Assembly (NCBI GenBank): GCA_023213395.1
Contig: CM041465.1
Location: 207,397,741-207,461,740 of the forward strand
Reading direction: 5' to 3'
DNA from: Cycas panzhihuaensis
Taxonomy: Eukaryota > Cycadophyta
DNA: 64,000 nucleotides
Position numbers and translations under genes: made by a program. The stretch's first letter is position 1; every line of letters starts with the position of its first letter. The notes beneath the pieces are model-generated. The model was not told the origin of the DNA. It searched no databases and saw only the letters and a program-made list of their open reading frames with translations. Of the stretch, positions 25,694 to 36,790 are shown piece after piece.

Positions 25694-26042
25694 TGATGGA
25701 GTTGGAGGAGCATAGCAGGACTTCAAAGAGACAGCATTTCGAGTATAACGGTGATTTCCTTTAGATGGTGGTGTTAAAAAACACCTAGGAGGTATTCCCA
25801 TCCCTTAAATAATGAATTTCAAGGAGGCGTCGAGCGCCATCACCCTAACTGCACATTAACTAATGTAAATTTAAAATATATTAAAAATAATAATAATAAT
25901 AAATGAAATACATACCTCAAGAAAGTGGTGTTAGGTCCATGCGATTGTTGAGTGGCTCAAGGTGCCCTAGGGGCCCTCAAAGGTGGTTTTAAGGGGCCCT
26001 AAGTGCTCAGGTGCTTTAACCACATTGAGATTATTCCCAAAA
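25694..26042 (-). repeat. Copia-1 5' LTR
   Basis: 349 bp, TGATGGAG...CCCAAAA. Partner of 6778-7126. The GGGCCC hairpin is retained. Adjacent TTATA (26043-26047) matches 6773-6777. Confidence 0.92.
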
Positions 26043-26047
26043 TTATA
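26043..26047. repeat. Copia-1 target-site duplication, right copy (TTATA)
   Basis: Perfect match to 6773-6777. Together they prove that 6778-26042 is a single insertion. Confidence 0.85.
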
Positions 26048-27403
26048 TACCTCCTCCAAAAAGTGGTACATTTATACCCATGGATATAATGGATATTAGA
26101 TTGGGTATATTTTAATCTTATATTAAAGTTTTAGTTTTCCTAGTTGGTTATGAAAATAATCTCAAATTGAGGTATGATGGTATGGTTAATCAAGCCTTAC
26201 CAATATTTCCGCTAAGTCCAATCATAATTTAAAACCCACTCCTCCTTTATGGTATGGCATTCTGTTAACTAAGGTATCTCAACCTTGGTGAATATGTGTA
26301 TAGGCATAAGATGGTAGAAACTGGTATATGCGATGCATTCCTTTTAGGGAGAGTAAAAAGATTATTGAATTTACATCAAACTTACATATAACTAAAAATA
26401 GAGTGCTTACTTGGAGTGTTTTTTTAGTGTTGAAATGAAATACTGAGAAGTGAGATGAGGGCATTGGATATTGCTCCAATCTAGGTGTTTTTTAGTCACT
26501 TCTACGATGGACCTTGAAACTTTAAAAGAATGAAGAAATTTTCTTTACTTTTTTTTTAAACAAAAAAATAGTATTCACTAAAATAATAGTAACTTTCTCC
26601 CATGATAATAAAATTGAGTGCTAGTTTCTATAATAGAAACTAGACTTAGAGCTATATCTTTATTTATTAGAATCAAGTTAAAATGAGTTATGTAGAATTT
26701 TTGGCACCCTTACAAAGTGGACAAAATATATTTTTACAATTTTTTTTCAATAAAATAGTAATAACTTTCTCCTACAATAACAAAATTAAGTGCCACATTT
26801 TGTGTTAGAAACTAGGCTTAGAGTTGTATCTTCAACAATTAGAATTAAGTGAATTGGAGCTCTGTAGAATTTTTGGCAAAGCTATGAAGTGGAGTAAGAA
26901 AATTTTTATTTCTACAAAAAATCTAACTTACAAACATCTCATTAACAAATGAAATATCCATCATTTTCTGATCACCAGGATCTGGACATAGGTAAAGTGA
27001 AATCATACAATAATGGATATTATAAATGGCTCCAACTTTTTTTTTTTAAATGGCAGTATCTCCCATTACAAACATTTCTATTTATAAATCTAAATGCTAA
27101 AAAAAAATTGACAATTTTTCCCCTTGTCAAATAGACAAAAAGAAGGAAAGAAAAGAAGAATAGGAAATGAAAAAATGGCTATCAAAGGATTAGAATCCTT
27201 GAGACTTATAATTTTTTGTATTATGCTTCTAAAACCTACAAAAGAGAAATAAGAGAAAGTAAACAATACTAAACATATTATGATAAAAACTTAAAAAATT
27301 TTCTAAATCCACTTACATGATCTTCATTCACCATATGGATTATAGGGGAGAAGGAAGTGATGGCTCTATTATAAGTGCAAGTGAGGAATATAATGCAAGC
27401 TAG
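26048..27403 (-). other. Copia-4 5' leader, LTR-proximal part
   Basis: About 1.36 kb of non-coding AT-rich DNA continuing the leader interrupted at 6777. Its main structure is the 172-bp duplication listed separately. No coding similarity on either strand. Confidence 0.55.
26583..26926. repeat. 172-bp tandem duplication in the Copia-4 leader
   Basis: Two diverged units: 'taactttctcc' recurs at 26590 and 26762, and 'gtagaatttttggca' at 26692 and 26864, both 172 bp apart. Intervening words (agaaactag.cttagag, gaatcaagt/gaattaagt) keep the same register. Confidence 0.85.
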
Positions 27404-27416
27404 CTCTAATACAAAT
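27404..27416 (-). other. Copia-4 primer-binding site (degenerate)
   Basis: Minus strand reads TTTGTATTAGAGC, a decayed tRNA-Met type site, adjoining the LTR. It identifies 27417-27718 as the 5' LTR. Confidence 0.6.
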
Positions 27417-27718
27417 TAAAAGGAGTGGATTTAGCCTTCATCTCTATGCACTATATACAAAGGTAAGCATGGGATTAAGAGAAACCTAAGAGAAAAAGAG
27501 TAGCTCTCACAAAATAGGGAGGTAAGAATGAGCCTCCTCTATTAAGCCTTGCTTTATATAGATGAGAGAGTACATTAGGGTTAGGGTTTTTCCTAATGAG
27601 ATGAAATTACATATAATATACATGAAATTGCATTTTAGTTAAGTTATCTAATTTAGAGTTCACTTAAGACCCTTTTAGGAATAATAAACTAATGTAATCA
27701 CCTTGTGGCATTAACTTG
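27417..27718 (-). repeat. Copia-4 5' LTR
   Basis: About 302 bp, aligned over its length with 1058-1364. TATA box complement at 27553-27560 and doubled AACCCT motif at 27574-27588 are conserved. Confidence 0.75.
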
Positions 27719-28330
27719 TTTCATATGTCTTATATGACTTAATATATCTGTAATCTTATTTTCTTTCTTCTTGATGTGATTTCTATCAAAGTCATACTCT
27801 GATAGGAACTCAATCTATTTTCTTTATCTCACATTTAACTATGGCTATGCAAAGAAATATCTCAAGCTATCATGGTCACATTTTAGCTCAAACTTCTTTC
27901 CTAAAAAGGAACACCTCTATATTTTTAATAAATGGCACACTATAACCAATTCTAAATTTTACATCAAGTAATTCATTTCATGACCCTTAAATTTTCATGA
28001 CTCATTAAAAAATACCTTACCATTCTACATAAGAACTCAACCAATTCATTCTATATAAGCATCAATGCAAATGATATAATTTGTATTAGCATTTGATAAT
28101 GTAACAATATATGTAGATGTGACTAAAACCCTGAGTTTCTATAATCTTTCCTCATATTTGATAGCCCATTAAAACTTTTCACACTTCTTCTATAATAAAG
28201 TAATTGGACATGCAATTTTAAAAAATCCTTTAATATACCTTTGATAATAAACTTCAAACCTCATAAAGATCCTTATCTTGGATGCATTCCTTAGTGTAAG
28301 CTAGTCCATGATAACCCTGGTCTTTTGTGG
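27719..28330 (-). pseudogene. Gypsy-1 RNase H
   Basis: Minus-strand Ty3/gypsy RNase H. In order: 'DAYIE.IG.VLM.NGKV' (first catalytic Asp, about 28100-28050), 'KGHEMNYLM.NLELV' (about 27990-27950), 'GKKFELKCDHDSLRYFFA' with the catalytic DH (about 27900-27850), and 'KWIEFLSEYDFD' then 'LSRK' (about 27825-27750). It continues the polyprotein whose integrase lies at 1-1057. Stops throughout. Confidence 0.85.
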
Positions 28331-29240
28331 TTCAACAAAGATTTTTTTTTGATATAACATGACTCAAATAGTGTGTATGTTCTTGGTATAAGTCATAATT
28401 ACTCAACTTATTATATAACTTATGCTCTCTTAAGAGTTATAGTACCCATCTCAAGTGTTCTTTATGTTCTTCTATGTTAGAGTAAATTAGAATGTTACCA
28501 AGAAAATTTGTGATAAATTTATCCAAGTATTGATGAAAAACTCTATTCATCAAAGACATGAATGTAGTATGAGTATTTATTAAGCCAAATAACAACACCA
28601 CAAATTTATAATTCCCATCCCTAGTTTGAAATATTATCTTATATATATATATCATCCTCTTTGATTCGAATTTGATAATAACCTAACCTCAAGGCAATTT
28701 TAGAGAATACCTTAGCTACTTTCATTTGGTCAATTAGATCATTGATCCTTTGAATAGGATATTTATTCTTTGTTTAGCTACTTATAGTCAATTCATAATC
28801 ATAATATTCTATCATTCTCTTTTATGAAAAAAAAGTGCTCCCCATAGTAATACACTTGGTCAAACAAAGTCTTTATCCAATAACTACATATTTAGTTCTA
28901 ATAGTTTTAGTATAGACATGCAGTATGACACTCTAAAAATGGGTTCTACTCTTAGAACTAGTTCAATATCATACCCACCTATCTTTGAGGTGATAAACCA
29001 TGAATTTTTTCTAGAAATACATCAAAGAAATCTTGTAATAATAGATAATCTTCTAACTTGGACATGCTTAGTCCACCTTCATTACTGATAAAGGCTACAT
29101 AAACTTGATAACCTTTTCATAAACTCTTCTTGACTTACATGGCTAAAATTTGTCTAATAGAAATAAGTGACTTTTCCCCTTAGATGATTTTAGGATATCC
29201 TTCATCATCTGCATACTCCACAAACTTATTATAATAATCA
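28331..29240 (-). pseudogene. Gypsy-1 reverse transcriptase
   Basis: Minus-strand. The clearest open segment (28655-28437) reads 'IIFQTRDGNYKFVVLLFGLI', 'TTFMSLMNRVFHQYLDKF' and 'ILIYSNIEEHKEHLRWVL'. This is the gypsy RT palm (F.TRYGHYEF.VMPFGL.NAPATF). The catalytic FIDD before ILIYS is replaced by FLGN, so the active site is lost. Earlier RT blocks toward 29240 are degraded. Confidence 0.85.
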
Positions 29241-29720
29241 ATTAATGTTTACCTTGATGTGCTTCTAATCAATTAAATTTAATTATGGTATTATAATCCC
29301 CAAATGGTAATACTTAAAATGTTTTCTATCCTTTCCATTCCAACTCAAAATTTAGGATAAATTCAATCACTATCTTCTTGCTCCTATTTACCATAAGAAC
29401 ATCCATGCATCCTCATGTATATTAGGCTTAAGTTTACACCTCCGCATAATTCTAGGTAATATAAAATTATGATTGCTACTTGAATCAACCAATATAGAAA
29501 TGAATTAGTCAAAGATTTTACCTTATATATGTACCATAACAGATTAGTGGTCTACTTATTGACCATCAACCACTACATATATTCACATCACCCCCCTCTC
29601 TGTGGTTACATTCAGAACTATTAATTACATATCCATGTTACAGAATTTGTCTCCTATATTTAAGTCTTTAAACACTCTTGTGCATAAGATCCTTTTCCAA
29701 CACATTAAAAACAAGTGTTA
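29241..29720 (-). pseudogene. Gypsy-1 protease and gag zinc knuckle
   Basis: Minus-strand. The retropepsin motif 'LVDSSSNHNFI' (family VDSGSTHNFI; the Gly is lost) lies near 29500-29465, followed by 'DYNTIIKFNWLEAHQG'-like sequence near 29300. Upstream, the gag CCHC knuckle 'CF.CVGKGSYAQECLK' (His changed to Tyr) is at about 29716-29677. Confidence 0.75.
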
Positions 29721-30960
29721 TGAGGGGTATCTGTAAGATATTTTTTACAGGTGTATTAGATCCTTGTATCATTTGGAATTAATTATTGTTCCTTGTACCT
29801 TTCCAAGGAGGTGGTGGTTGAAATCTCCTCTTCTTTTATTCTTATTTCTATTGAAGCTTATCCTTCTATCTCTATGGCAGTTATCTTATCACTTAGCCTA
29901 TCAGTCTTCATAATGCCTTGCCTTCCTAATTATTTCTTTTAGTTTTTAGCTCCAAAATCTTAATTTGACCTTAGATTACTTCATTTAAGCCACTTATGAA
30001 TTTTCCCACTTTCACACTTTCCTTATATATATAAGGGATATATTCTAGAAGGTTCATAAATTCCTTCTCATATTCTTCAACCTTCATCACGCCTTGCTTT
30101 AGGTCATAGAAGGTTTTCTTTTTTTTTCAAAATAATATTCTAAAAGATACTTCTATTAAAAGTATTTACAAAACTTACTCCATTGCAACTTCCTTTCTCT
30201 AATGTTCTTAATCTTCTTGTGGTGTTCACACCACAAAGATGAACTTCCAATAAGGTTATAAATTGCCAACTTTACCTTCTTATTAGAAATAAAATTATTA
30301 AGTTAAAAATACTTATTTATGCTTACTAGTCACACTTCAACTCTATCACCTTTCTTGACTTTTCCACTACAAGTGGGTGGTCTTGCCTTCTAAAATTTGA
30401 ATTGAAAGATTCTTTCCTTAAACTTATTTTTTCTTTGTCTTTTATTTCTTAAAGATTATATAGAATCTAAGAGTTCAAATTCACTGAATTTATGTCTTAT
30501 TTCACTTCTACGTTTTCACTTCTACTACTCCCATTAGTGTCTTGCCTTTAAGCCTTTGGTTGGCATTTCTTCTAGATGAACACTCTTGTAAATTTCCTCT
30601 TCTATGATTATTATATATATTATGTATTCCTCTTTCTATTTAATCACATTCTATTGTTCTTAAATATCCATGAGCATTATATTATGTTCATTCAAGACTT
30701 GGTTATTATCTTCTTTATGGATTTAAACTTTATCCTATAAAATGTAAATTATCTTAACTAATTTTACTTGGGACATCTTAACCAAATATTCTTCTTTTTG
30801 TTGTTGGATCCTTGCTCATGCTATTTCTCCACCCTCTTCATTATTTTAACTAAATTAAATATATCATGTGTCTAGCATCAATTTGATTTTCTTAATTCCT
30901 TCACAATAGTGGTTTTATAAGAAAGTCCAAGATGGTGCAAATTTAGGTTTTGTACATGAG
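29721..30960 (-). pseudogene. Gypsy-1 gag
   Basis: Minus-strand Retrotrans_gag domain at about 30360-29990: 'KVKLAIYNLIGSSSLWCEHH', 'RERKLQWSKFCKYF', 'KKKTFYDLKQGVMKVEEYEK' and 'EFMNLLEYIPYIYKESVKVG'. The gag start is not clear; the region above about 30400 is degraded. It is the chromovirus-like gag that preceded the protease above. Confidence 0.8.
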
Positions 30961-31357
30961 ATAGAAAAAACTCTAAAATGCTATGTTCAATCTTAATGTC
31001 AACTCATAAGGCCAATCTTAGTATTCACAGAGAAGTTACTTGAACTTCTTATTGTAGGGGTTCTTTGAAGAGGTTTTTTTTTTTTTTTTCCGCAAGGGTG
31101 GGGGGGTGTGAGGGGAGGTGGGGAGCAGAGGTGGGAGGGGAGGATCCTCAAGATTAACTAAGGTTCCATCCCTTAGTATTTGTCTTTATTAAATTGATTC
31201 ATGAAGCATACTTTACTTCTTATGAGTTCTCAACTCACATAACACTCAAATCCATGGTAATCTTTTAGATATTAAAATGTCCAATAGGTTCAAAGAGGAA
31301 TTTCACATCATAGATTAACATTGTAACTTGTGTTCTATTGAGATTTGAACCTTTTTG
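30961..31357 (-). other. Gypsy-1 5' leader with G-rich tract
   Basis: Non-coding interval between gag and the primer-binding site. It holds a T-run (31074-31090) and a strikingly G-rich 48-base stretch (31096-31143) with at least five runs of three or more G on the plus strand. Confidence 0.65.
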
Positions 31358-31370
31358 TTTTAATACCATT
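31358..31370 (-). other. Gypsy-1 primer-binding site (degenerate)
   Basis: Minus strand reads AATGGTATTAAAAC, resembling TGGTATCAGAGC (tRNA-Met). Marks the LTR edge. Confidence 0.55.
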
Positions 31371-32120
31371 TGTGGTAATCTAATACCTCAATGGTACAAA
31401 ATAATAGAGAAAATTTTATTCTCTTTTCTTTTTCTGATACTAAAGATACTACCTTCTCAAGATTGTCAAAGATTAATTACCAAAACAACAACAATGACAA
31501 TGTGTAGTAAACCATGGGACTAATAAGCTACATACTAAGCTAATAATTTGAGGGATTTAGAATATAGATCATACTATGTGACATGTGTGTGCATGCAATT
31601 CACTCTTCATAATGGGATTGAAACTCATAAACTAAGTATAAATTTTCATATATATAATATAATCCTAATATTCATTTCATAACTTTTATATAATATTTAT
31701 ATAGGATCACTATAATGAACTTATCTTTAAGTGGAAAAACTAGATTGTTGAGAGGTATTTGCCACACAACTATTTAAAATTTCACATCAAAATCTACCCC
31801 AAAGTTGAGGTCCATGATATAAATATTAAGATACTTCCTTCTAACTCTTCATTTATGGCCCCACTCCCAATTCTACATCTCAAATTCATAAGCTTATTAT
31901 AAAAAGTTAAATTATAACTTAATGTAGAATATCTAAGTCTTATTTAATGGTTTGATGATATCACATCATATCCAAATGGTATTAGGCTAAATCATTGATG
32001 TATGGTCTCAAACCAAGCCATTATCACAGATTATTGATATATGGTCCCAAATCAAGCCATCAATATATGGGATTAACATAAGGTCCTAGACCAAGTTGAT
32101 GTTATAAGCCACACAATATA
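31371..32120 (-). repeat. Gypsy-1 5' LTR (outer end undefined)
   Basis: Starts TGTGGTAATC next to the primer-binding site. The partner LTR is outside the window, so the far end is only a guess; it may extend past the tandem array at 32529. Contains an imperfect double 'ATTGATRTATGGTCYCAAA.CAAGCCAT' motif at about 31992-32065. Confidence 0.45.
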
Positions 32121-32528
32121 TATTTTCTCACCATAGAAGAAGTTTCTTTATATTAAGCATAGGAGTAACTAGTATGCTCCTAACCCTTTTCAAGAAAGTT
32201 TCTACCTATAATAATATTCTACCCTTGCTAATAATATAGATTCCAATATAGTTAACATAAGAGAGATCAACAATGCAAATGTAAGTGTTACCCAACAATA
32301 GATCTCTACTAGATCCCATTTTGTAATACAAGCCATCCTTAACAACTATCTCCTTTCTTCCTTCTTTAAATATTCCCCTTTCTTCCTAAAAAAAATGAAA
32401 ACCTCATTTCTTAAATGAATGAATGTTCTCCTCTTCCTTATCTCTTTTAAGGATGAGAAGTCTATAAAACAAGTCTTCCTAAAATAAATAAAGATTTACC
32501 CAAAGTAAATAAAATAGCACTATAGTTC

Positions 32529-32788
32529 ATACTAGTCTAAAAGCAAGACTTTGTTTTTCTCCACAAGGCTCCTATCATTAATACTAGCTAAAAAGTCAGA
32601 CTTTCCTTTTCCCCACAAGACCCCTATCATTAATACTAGCCTAAAAGTAAGACTTCCCTTTTTCCCACAAGGCTTCTATCATTAATACTATCTTAAAATT
32701 AAGACTTTCTTAATTTTCATAAGTCTTCTATCATTAATATTAACTTAAAAGTAAGATTTTATTTCTTTCCATAATCCTCTTATCATTA
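32529..32788. repeat. 52-bp tandem array, five units
   Basis: Units begin at 32529, 32581, 32633, 32685 and 32737 with exact 52-bp spacing. Each has the form ATACTAG..TAAAAGTAAGACTTTC..TTT..CCACAAGGCTCCTATCATTA, with the last two most diverged. No spacers, so not CRISPR. May lie in the U3 part of the Gypsy-1 LTR. Confidence 0.9.
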
Positions 32789-34479
32789 ATAGCCCTTTCT
32801 TATTAAAGGAATGGTCTAGGCTAAAAAGTGAAATTATTAAATAAGATTGGACATAAAAGTTATGGATTTTAGAATTTATTCTCTAAGAAATTTTCCTCTC
32901 ATTCATACTGTAGAAAGCTCATAGTCTAAAGGTTAAATTGTTAAGGGTCTATGGGGATTTTATTTTGGTAGTATAATAGGTTATGGCCCTTTTTTCTACT
33001 AAATTTAAATGATTAAAGTCTTATAGGTAGAGTAATTTTTTATTTATTTTTCCTAGGGTTTTATCTTATCCTCAAGTATTTCCTTAGATTAGAAAAATAA
33101 GGTCTATACCCAAGAAAATATTTTGTCAACTATACTAGGGAGCCTTCCCTTCTATCTTCGATCATTTTCATTAATTTTCACTCTATCAACTTCAATACTA
33201 GATGTGTTTGCATGGACCTATGAGGATTTAAAAGGAATAATTCCTTAGTTATGTTAATAGTATATTTTTATTAAAGATAGTAACCCATAGACCAATTAGC
33301 ATTAAAGAAGACTCAATCTGATGATGTTATAGATCATAAAGGAAGAGTTGGAAAAACTCTTAAATATTGGACTTATTTACCTAATTTTCGATAGCTAATG
33401 GGTATCACCATTGGTGTTAGTCCTAAAGAGAAATATAAAGTAGAGGATGTAAATGATTCATTTTTTTTCTCTTCTTAATTTGTAAGTACATTTGGTGTCT
33501 CCTTGTAACATGTCTTAGTAGCCCACACTATGTTTTCAATATTTAAACTTTGACATTTGCTTCTACTTCTTAGTATCATAGCATAATCTCCAAATACAAC
33601 AAAATAACTATAGTATCCTAAAATATATTGGGATAATACCCATCTTAGGGTAATATATATATCCTTCTTCTTAGAATATAACAACAAATTTTTTGATGTT
33701 TGTTAATGTTAGGTAGTCGTAGATCACAAATTTACTATTTTATTTTTCTGTAGAATGTTTTAATTGTTTGGGAACTCAATTATTTTGTTATTTAATTTTA
33801 AGTGATTTTGTGGTGATGGAGTCATTTCCCTCTATTTTGAAGTTGATGTTGGCAATTTTAAGGGATGTCTTTCTGATTCAATAATTATAACTAATTGTTT
33901 TAATGGAATGGACTTCATAGGGAAGGAGGTCTAGGGAGAAAAATAGCATTTAGTTATTACTAAATGTATTAGCATTCTAGTGCACTAATGGGATTTTGCA
34001 TATTATGTATTTAATTTATCTAAACATTTATATTTTAGATTAATATAACTTCTAACTTTAGGAAAGTAATGTCAATGTAATGTTACATATAGAAGGCTAA
34101 GACCGAACATCTTAAAAGCTTCAAAAAGATGCTTCACAAGATAGTTCATCTAAGAAGTATTATTTCCTATGACAAAGAGATCATCACTTAAAAGTATAAT
34201 AGAGGTGAGGAGATTCCATGTCTTAGCCACATTTTATAGGAAATTCATAAGAAATTCTAGTGGTATCATTACCCCACTATCATATTATACAAAGAGAAAG
34301 GAGTCTGTTTAAACTAATGTAGCAAAGTAGAGTTTCAAGTTGATGAAGGAAAAGGTGAAAAAGGCACGTATATTAGCACTATTAAACTTTATAAAAGCAA
34401 TTGATATAGTCTTTGGCAACCCAACCACTTCTATTTAGTGGGCGATTCAAGGGTGAAGCACCCTTAGTTTATTTAGTAA
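32789..34479. other. Anonymous AT-rich DNA
   Basis: No coding, RNA or terminal-repeat structure that I can support. Open stretches (for example on the minus strand at 33475-33687) have no recognisable motif. Confidence 0.4.
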
Positions 34480-34970
34480 CCTATGCTCAAGTTATAGCAA
34501 ATGTATAAGAGGCATTAAGTATATGAATGACTTGCATTTCCTTAGCATTGTAGAAATAGGTGGCCTCCTTTTCTTCCATCTTTTTTATGCTTGAGGCTCA
34601 TAGGATGATTGATTTATCAAGTGCTATTGAGAAGGGAAAACTTTTCTATTTATATTCATAGTCCTATCATGGATATATCTAAGTAATGTCTTTAATTAGC
34701 ACTATATTTTTAGCTCTACTATCATTTACTTTCCAGAGTAGATTTAAGTTCATATTGAATGGAAAGCTTTAGGCCATTACATACCTAATAATCATTTTCT
34801 GTTTAATTTCTTCATGCTCCACCTTGATAGATAACTTATAAAATTTATCTGTATAATCTTAAACACTCATCTCACTCCATCTTAAGTTCTAAAATTTTCT
34901 AAATAAGGTTTGAGAGTAATTGGCTGGAAGAAATTTCTTTAGTTCACTTGGTCCAACTTTAGACATAATA
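34480..34970 (-). pseudogene. Ty3/gypsy gag fragment
   Basis: Minus strand, about 34957-34690: 'KFLPANYSQTLFRKF.NLRW', 'YTDKFYKLSIKVEHEEIKQK', 'MIIRYVMA' and 'NLNLLWKVNDSRA'. These fit the second half of Retrotrans_gag (LPxxYxxxLYxxLxxLRxG...DYTxEFxxL..R..L.E...Q...RYxxGL). Weaker Lys/Glu-rich sequence follows to 34480. Stops present. No LTRs or other domains were found nearby, so this is an isolated remnant distinct from Gypsy-1. Confidence 0.65.
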
Positions 34971-35219
34971 AATATAGAAGTATAAAAAGGCTTGACTGGG
35001 GTAGATGTATTCGCATGCACCCCCTATGAATACATGGGTACTTAAAAGAGTTGGGTGAAGACCCCTCTATGGAAAAAAGTGAAGCTTTTGTGTAAAGTAG
35101 TTATGCTACTAAAGGAATACAAGGATCTTACTGTTAATATTTGATTAAGGAGTTTACAAACTTGCTAAGGATGTCATTATAGATATTGGGTAGCTCTTTA
35201 GAATATGCCAATGTGCATA

Positions 35220-35570
35220 TCAAGTAAGATGAAATGGTTGACTACTAAAGATAGGTAAGTTAATTGAAGAAGTATGTATTCCAAGCATTTTCATATTAGT
35301 TGAAGAAACACTTTGAAAATAAGTTCCATGTTTGGTTAGTGGGATTTTCACATTACCACCAATTGAACCAATGATGTGATTTGCTTTCAAGGTGAATAAA
35401 GCCAAAGATGAGCTTTTCATCAAGGGGTAAAAGGGTTGAAGGATTTAATAAAGGCTCCATCAAATCTGAATGTAGAACCTCTAACTTCTCCTTTGGTTCT
35501 TTAGGAATGATCTTAAACAAAAGGATATCTATGATTCTTCTTGTACATACACCCTTCACAAAGACTTATT
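35220..35570 (-). pseudogene. Ty1/copia pre-integrase/integrase fragment
   Basis: Minus strand: 'FKIIPKEPKEKLEVLHSDLM' then 'EPLLNPS' resembles the copia junction 'F...R...PLELVHSDLCGPxxxPS' that carries the first integrase Asp. The following residues are frameshifted and only vaguely integrase-like. A small orphan fragment lying beside the gypsy gag piece. Confidence 0.45.
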
Positions 35571-35923
35571 GAACATAAAACTTTTAATAGATAAATACCA
35601 TGTGTTAGATAAAAATAAACATCCTATAAAATGAGTGAAAAGGAATCATTGTTATCATCTAAAACATAGAAATTTACCAAATCTTTTAAATGACCCTTTC
35701 CTTGTCCAACTTATTTAAATTAGTAATAGTCCTTAATAATGAGTTTATAGGTAGCCAACAATTAAAGGAAAACCTAAATTAATCATCATCAGTTAATAAG
35801 GGAAGGAATCAAAACTAGTTATACCAAAGGGGTGGAGTAAGTAGAAACAACACAGCAGGGATGAAAGGCCTCCCTTATATGTTTATCATCTTCTAATTTA
35901 TTTCTATATATTCTAAATACTTT

Positions 35924-35967
<44 letters not shown>

Positions 35968-36599
35968 TACGTTTTCTTTAAGTAACTAAAAATGATCATT
36001 CTTCCAATTTCTTTTATATTTTTAATTGATGCATTTTTCATCTTTCTTTATCATGGTATCATAGTTTCTTATATGATAATTTTAACGTGATATCAAAGAT
36101 GCATATGTAAGATCAAATTCATATATGATGGCTTTGTTGACAAGCACAGAGGTAGATTAGTCCATGTGGCTCCAGTTTCCAAAAATAGGGTGTAGGAAAC
36201 ACTAGGAAGGTGAAACAAGACCCACCTAATTTCACATGACAACAAGACGAAAGTATTATCAATATTCTCTCTAAAATTTAACTCAATATTTGATTATTTA
36301 GGCCTCAAAAATAGAAATGCAATAATAGGTTCTTGGGAGGAAAAATACCCACTTGGGTCTTAATGAAAAGGGGTTTTTCTAAAGTAGAATTTATAGGGGG
36401 AAAGTTATGAAGACTTAGTTGACTTCCATCTTTAGGAAGAGGATCTACTTTAAGTCTTTACTCATCCTCTTCTAAGGTTTATATACTTAAACATATAAAA
36501 GTTTGAGGCGTTATTTTCTAATTTAATATAGAAAATGCTAATTATATTCTAAGATCATGGTTACAATATGTAAAAGTTGCATAAAAGTCCAGTTCAATT
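35571..36599. other. Anonymous DNA with a CT microsatellite
   Basis: No gene recognised. The (TC)n tract is listed separately. The 36100-36590 part may be the decayed N-terminal half of the gag fragment that follows. Confidence 0.4.
35927..35965. repeat. (TC)n microsatellite
   Basis: About 19 uninterrupted TC dinucleotides. Confidence 0.97.
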
Positions 36600-36790
36600 T
36601 CTTCCCTAATTACCTATTGGAAGATGCTCAAAAGTGGTTTTATAGGTTACCTTATGCTTCTATTTGATTATTTCAAGAGCTTATTGATGCCTACATAAAT
36701 TACTTCAACATTGCCCACTCATGTGATACTAGAGAGAAAGCCCTTTTCTCTACCAAACAAGGGGTAAAGAGAGAGAAATTTTTAAGAACA
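36600..36790 (+). pseudogene. Ty3/gypsy gag fragment related to the gag of elements A and B
   Basis: Plus strand from about 36615: 'LEDAQKWFYRLPYASI.LFQ', 'ELIDAYINYFNIAHSCDTRE' and 'KALFSTKQGVKREKF'. Compare element A 'GDALKWFYRLPAHSISSFQ', 'EFVNYFDVARPFES' and 'KALLSLKQG'. The order and spacing agree, so both belong to one gag lineage. One TGA is seen. No LTR or pol was recognised around it. Confidence 0.72.

Noticed and set aside
32529-32788. CRISPR array
   Set aside because: Head-to-tail repeats without spacers, in plant nuclear DNA, no cas genes.
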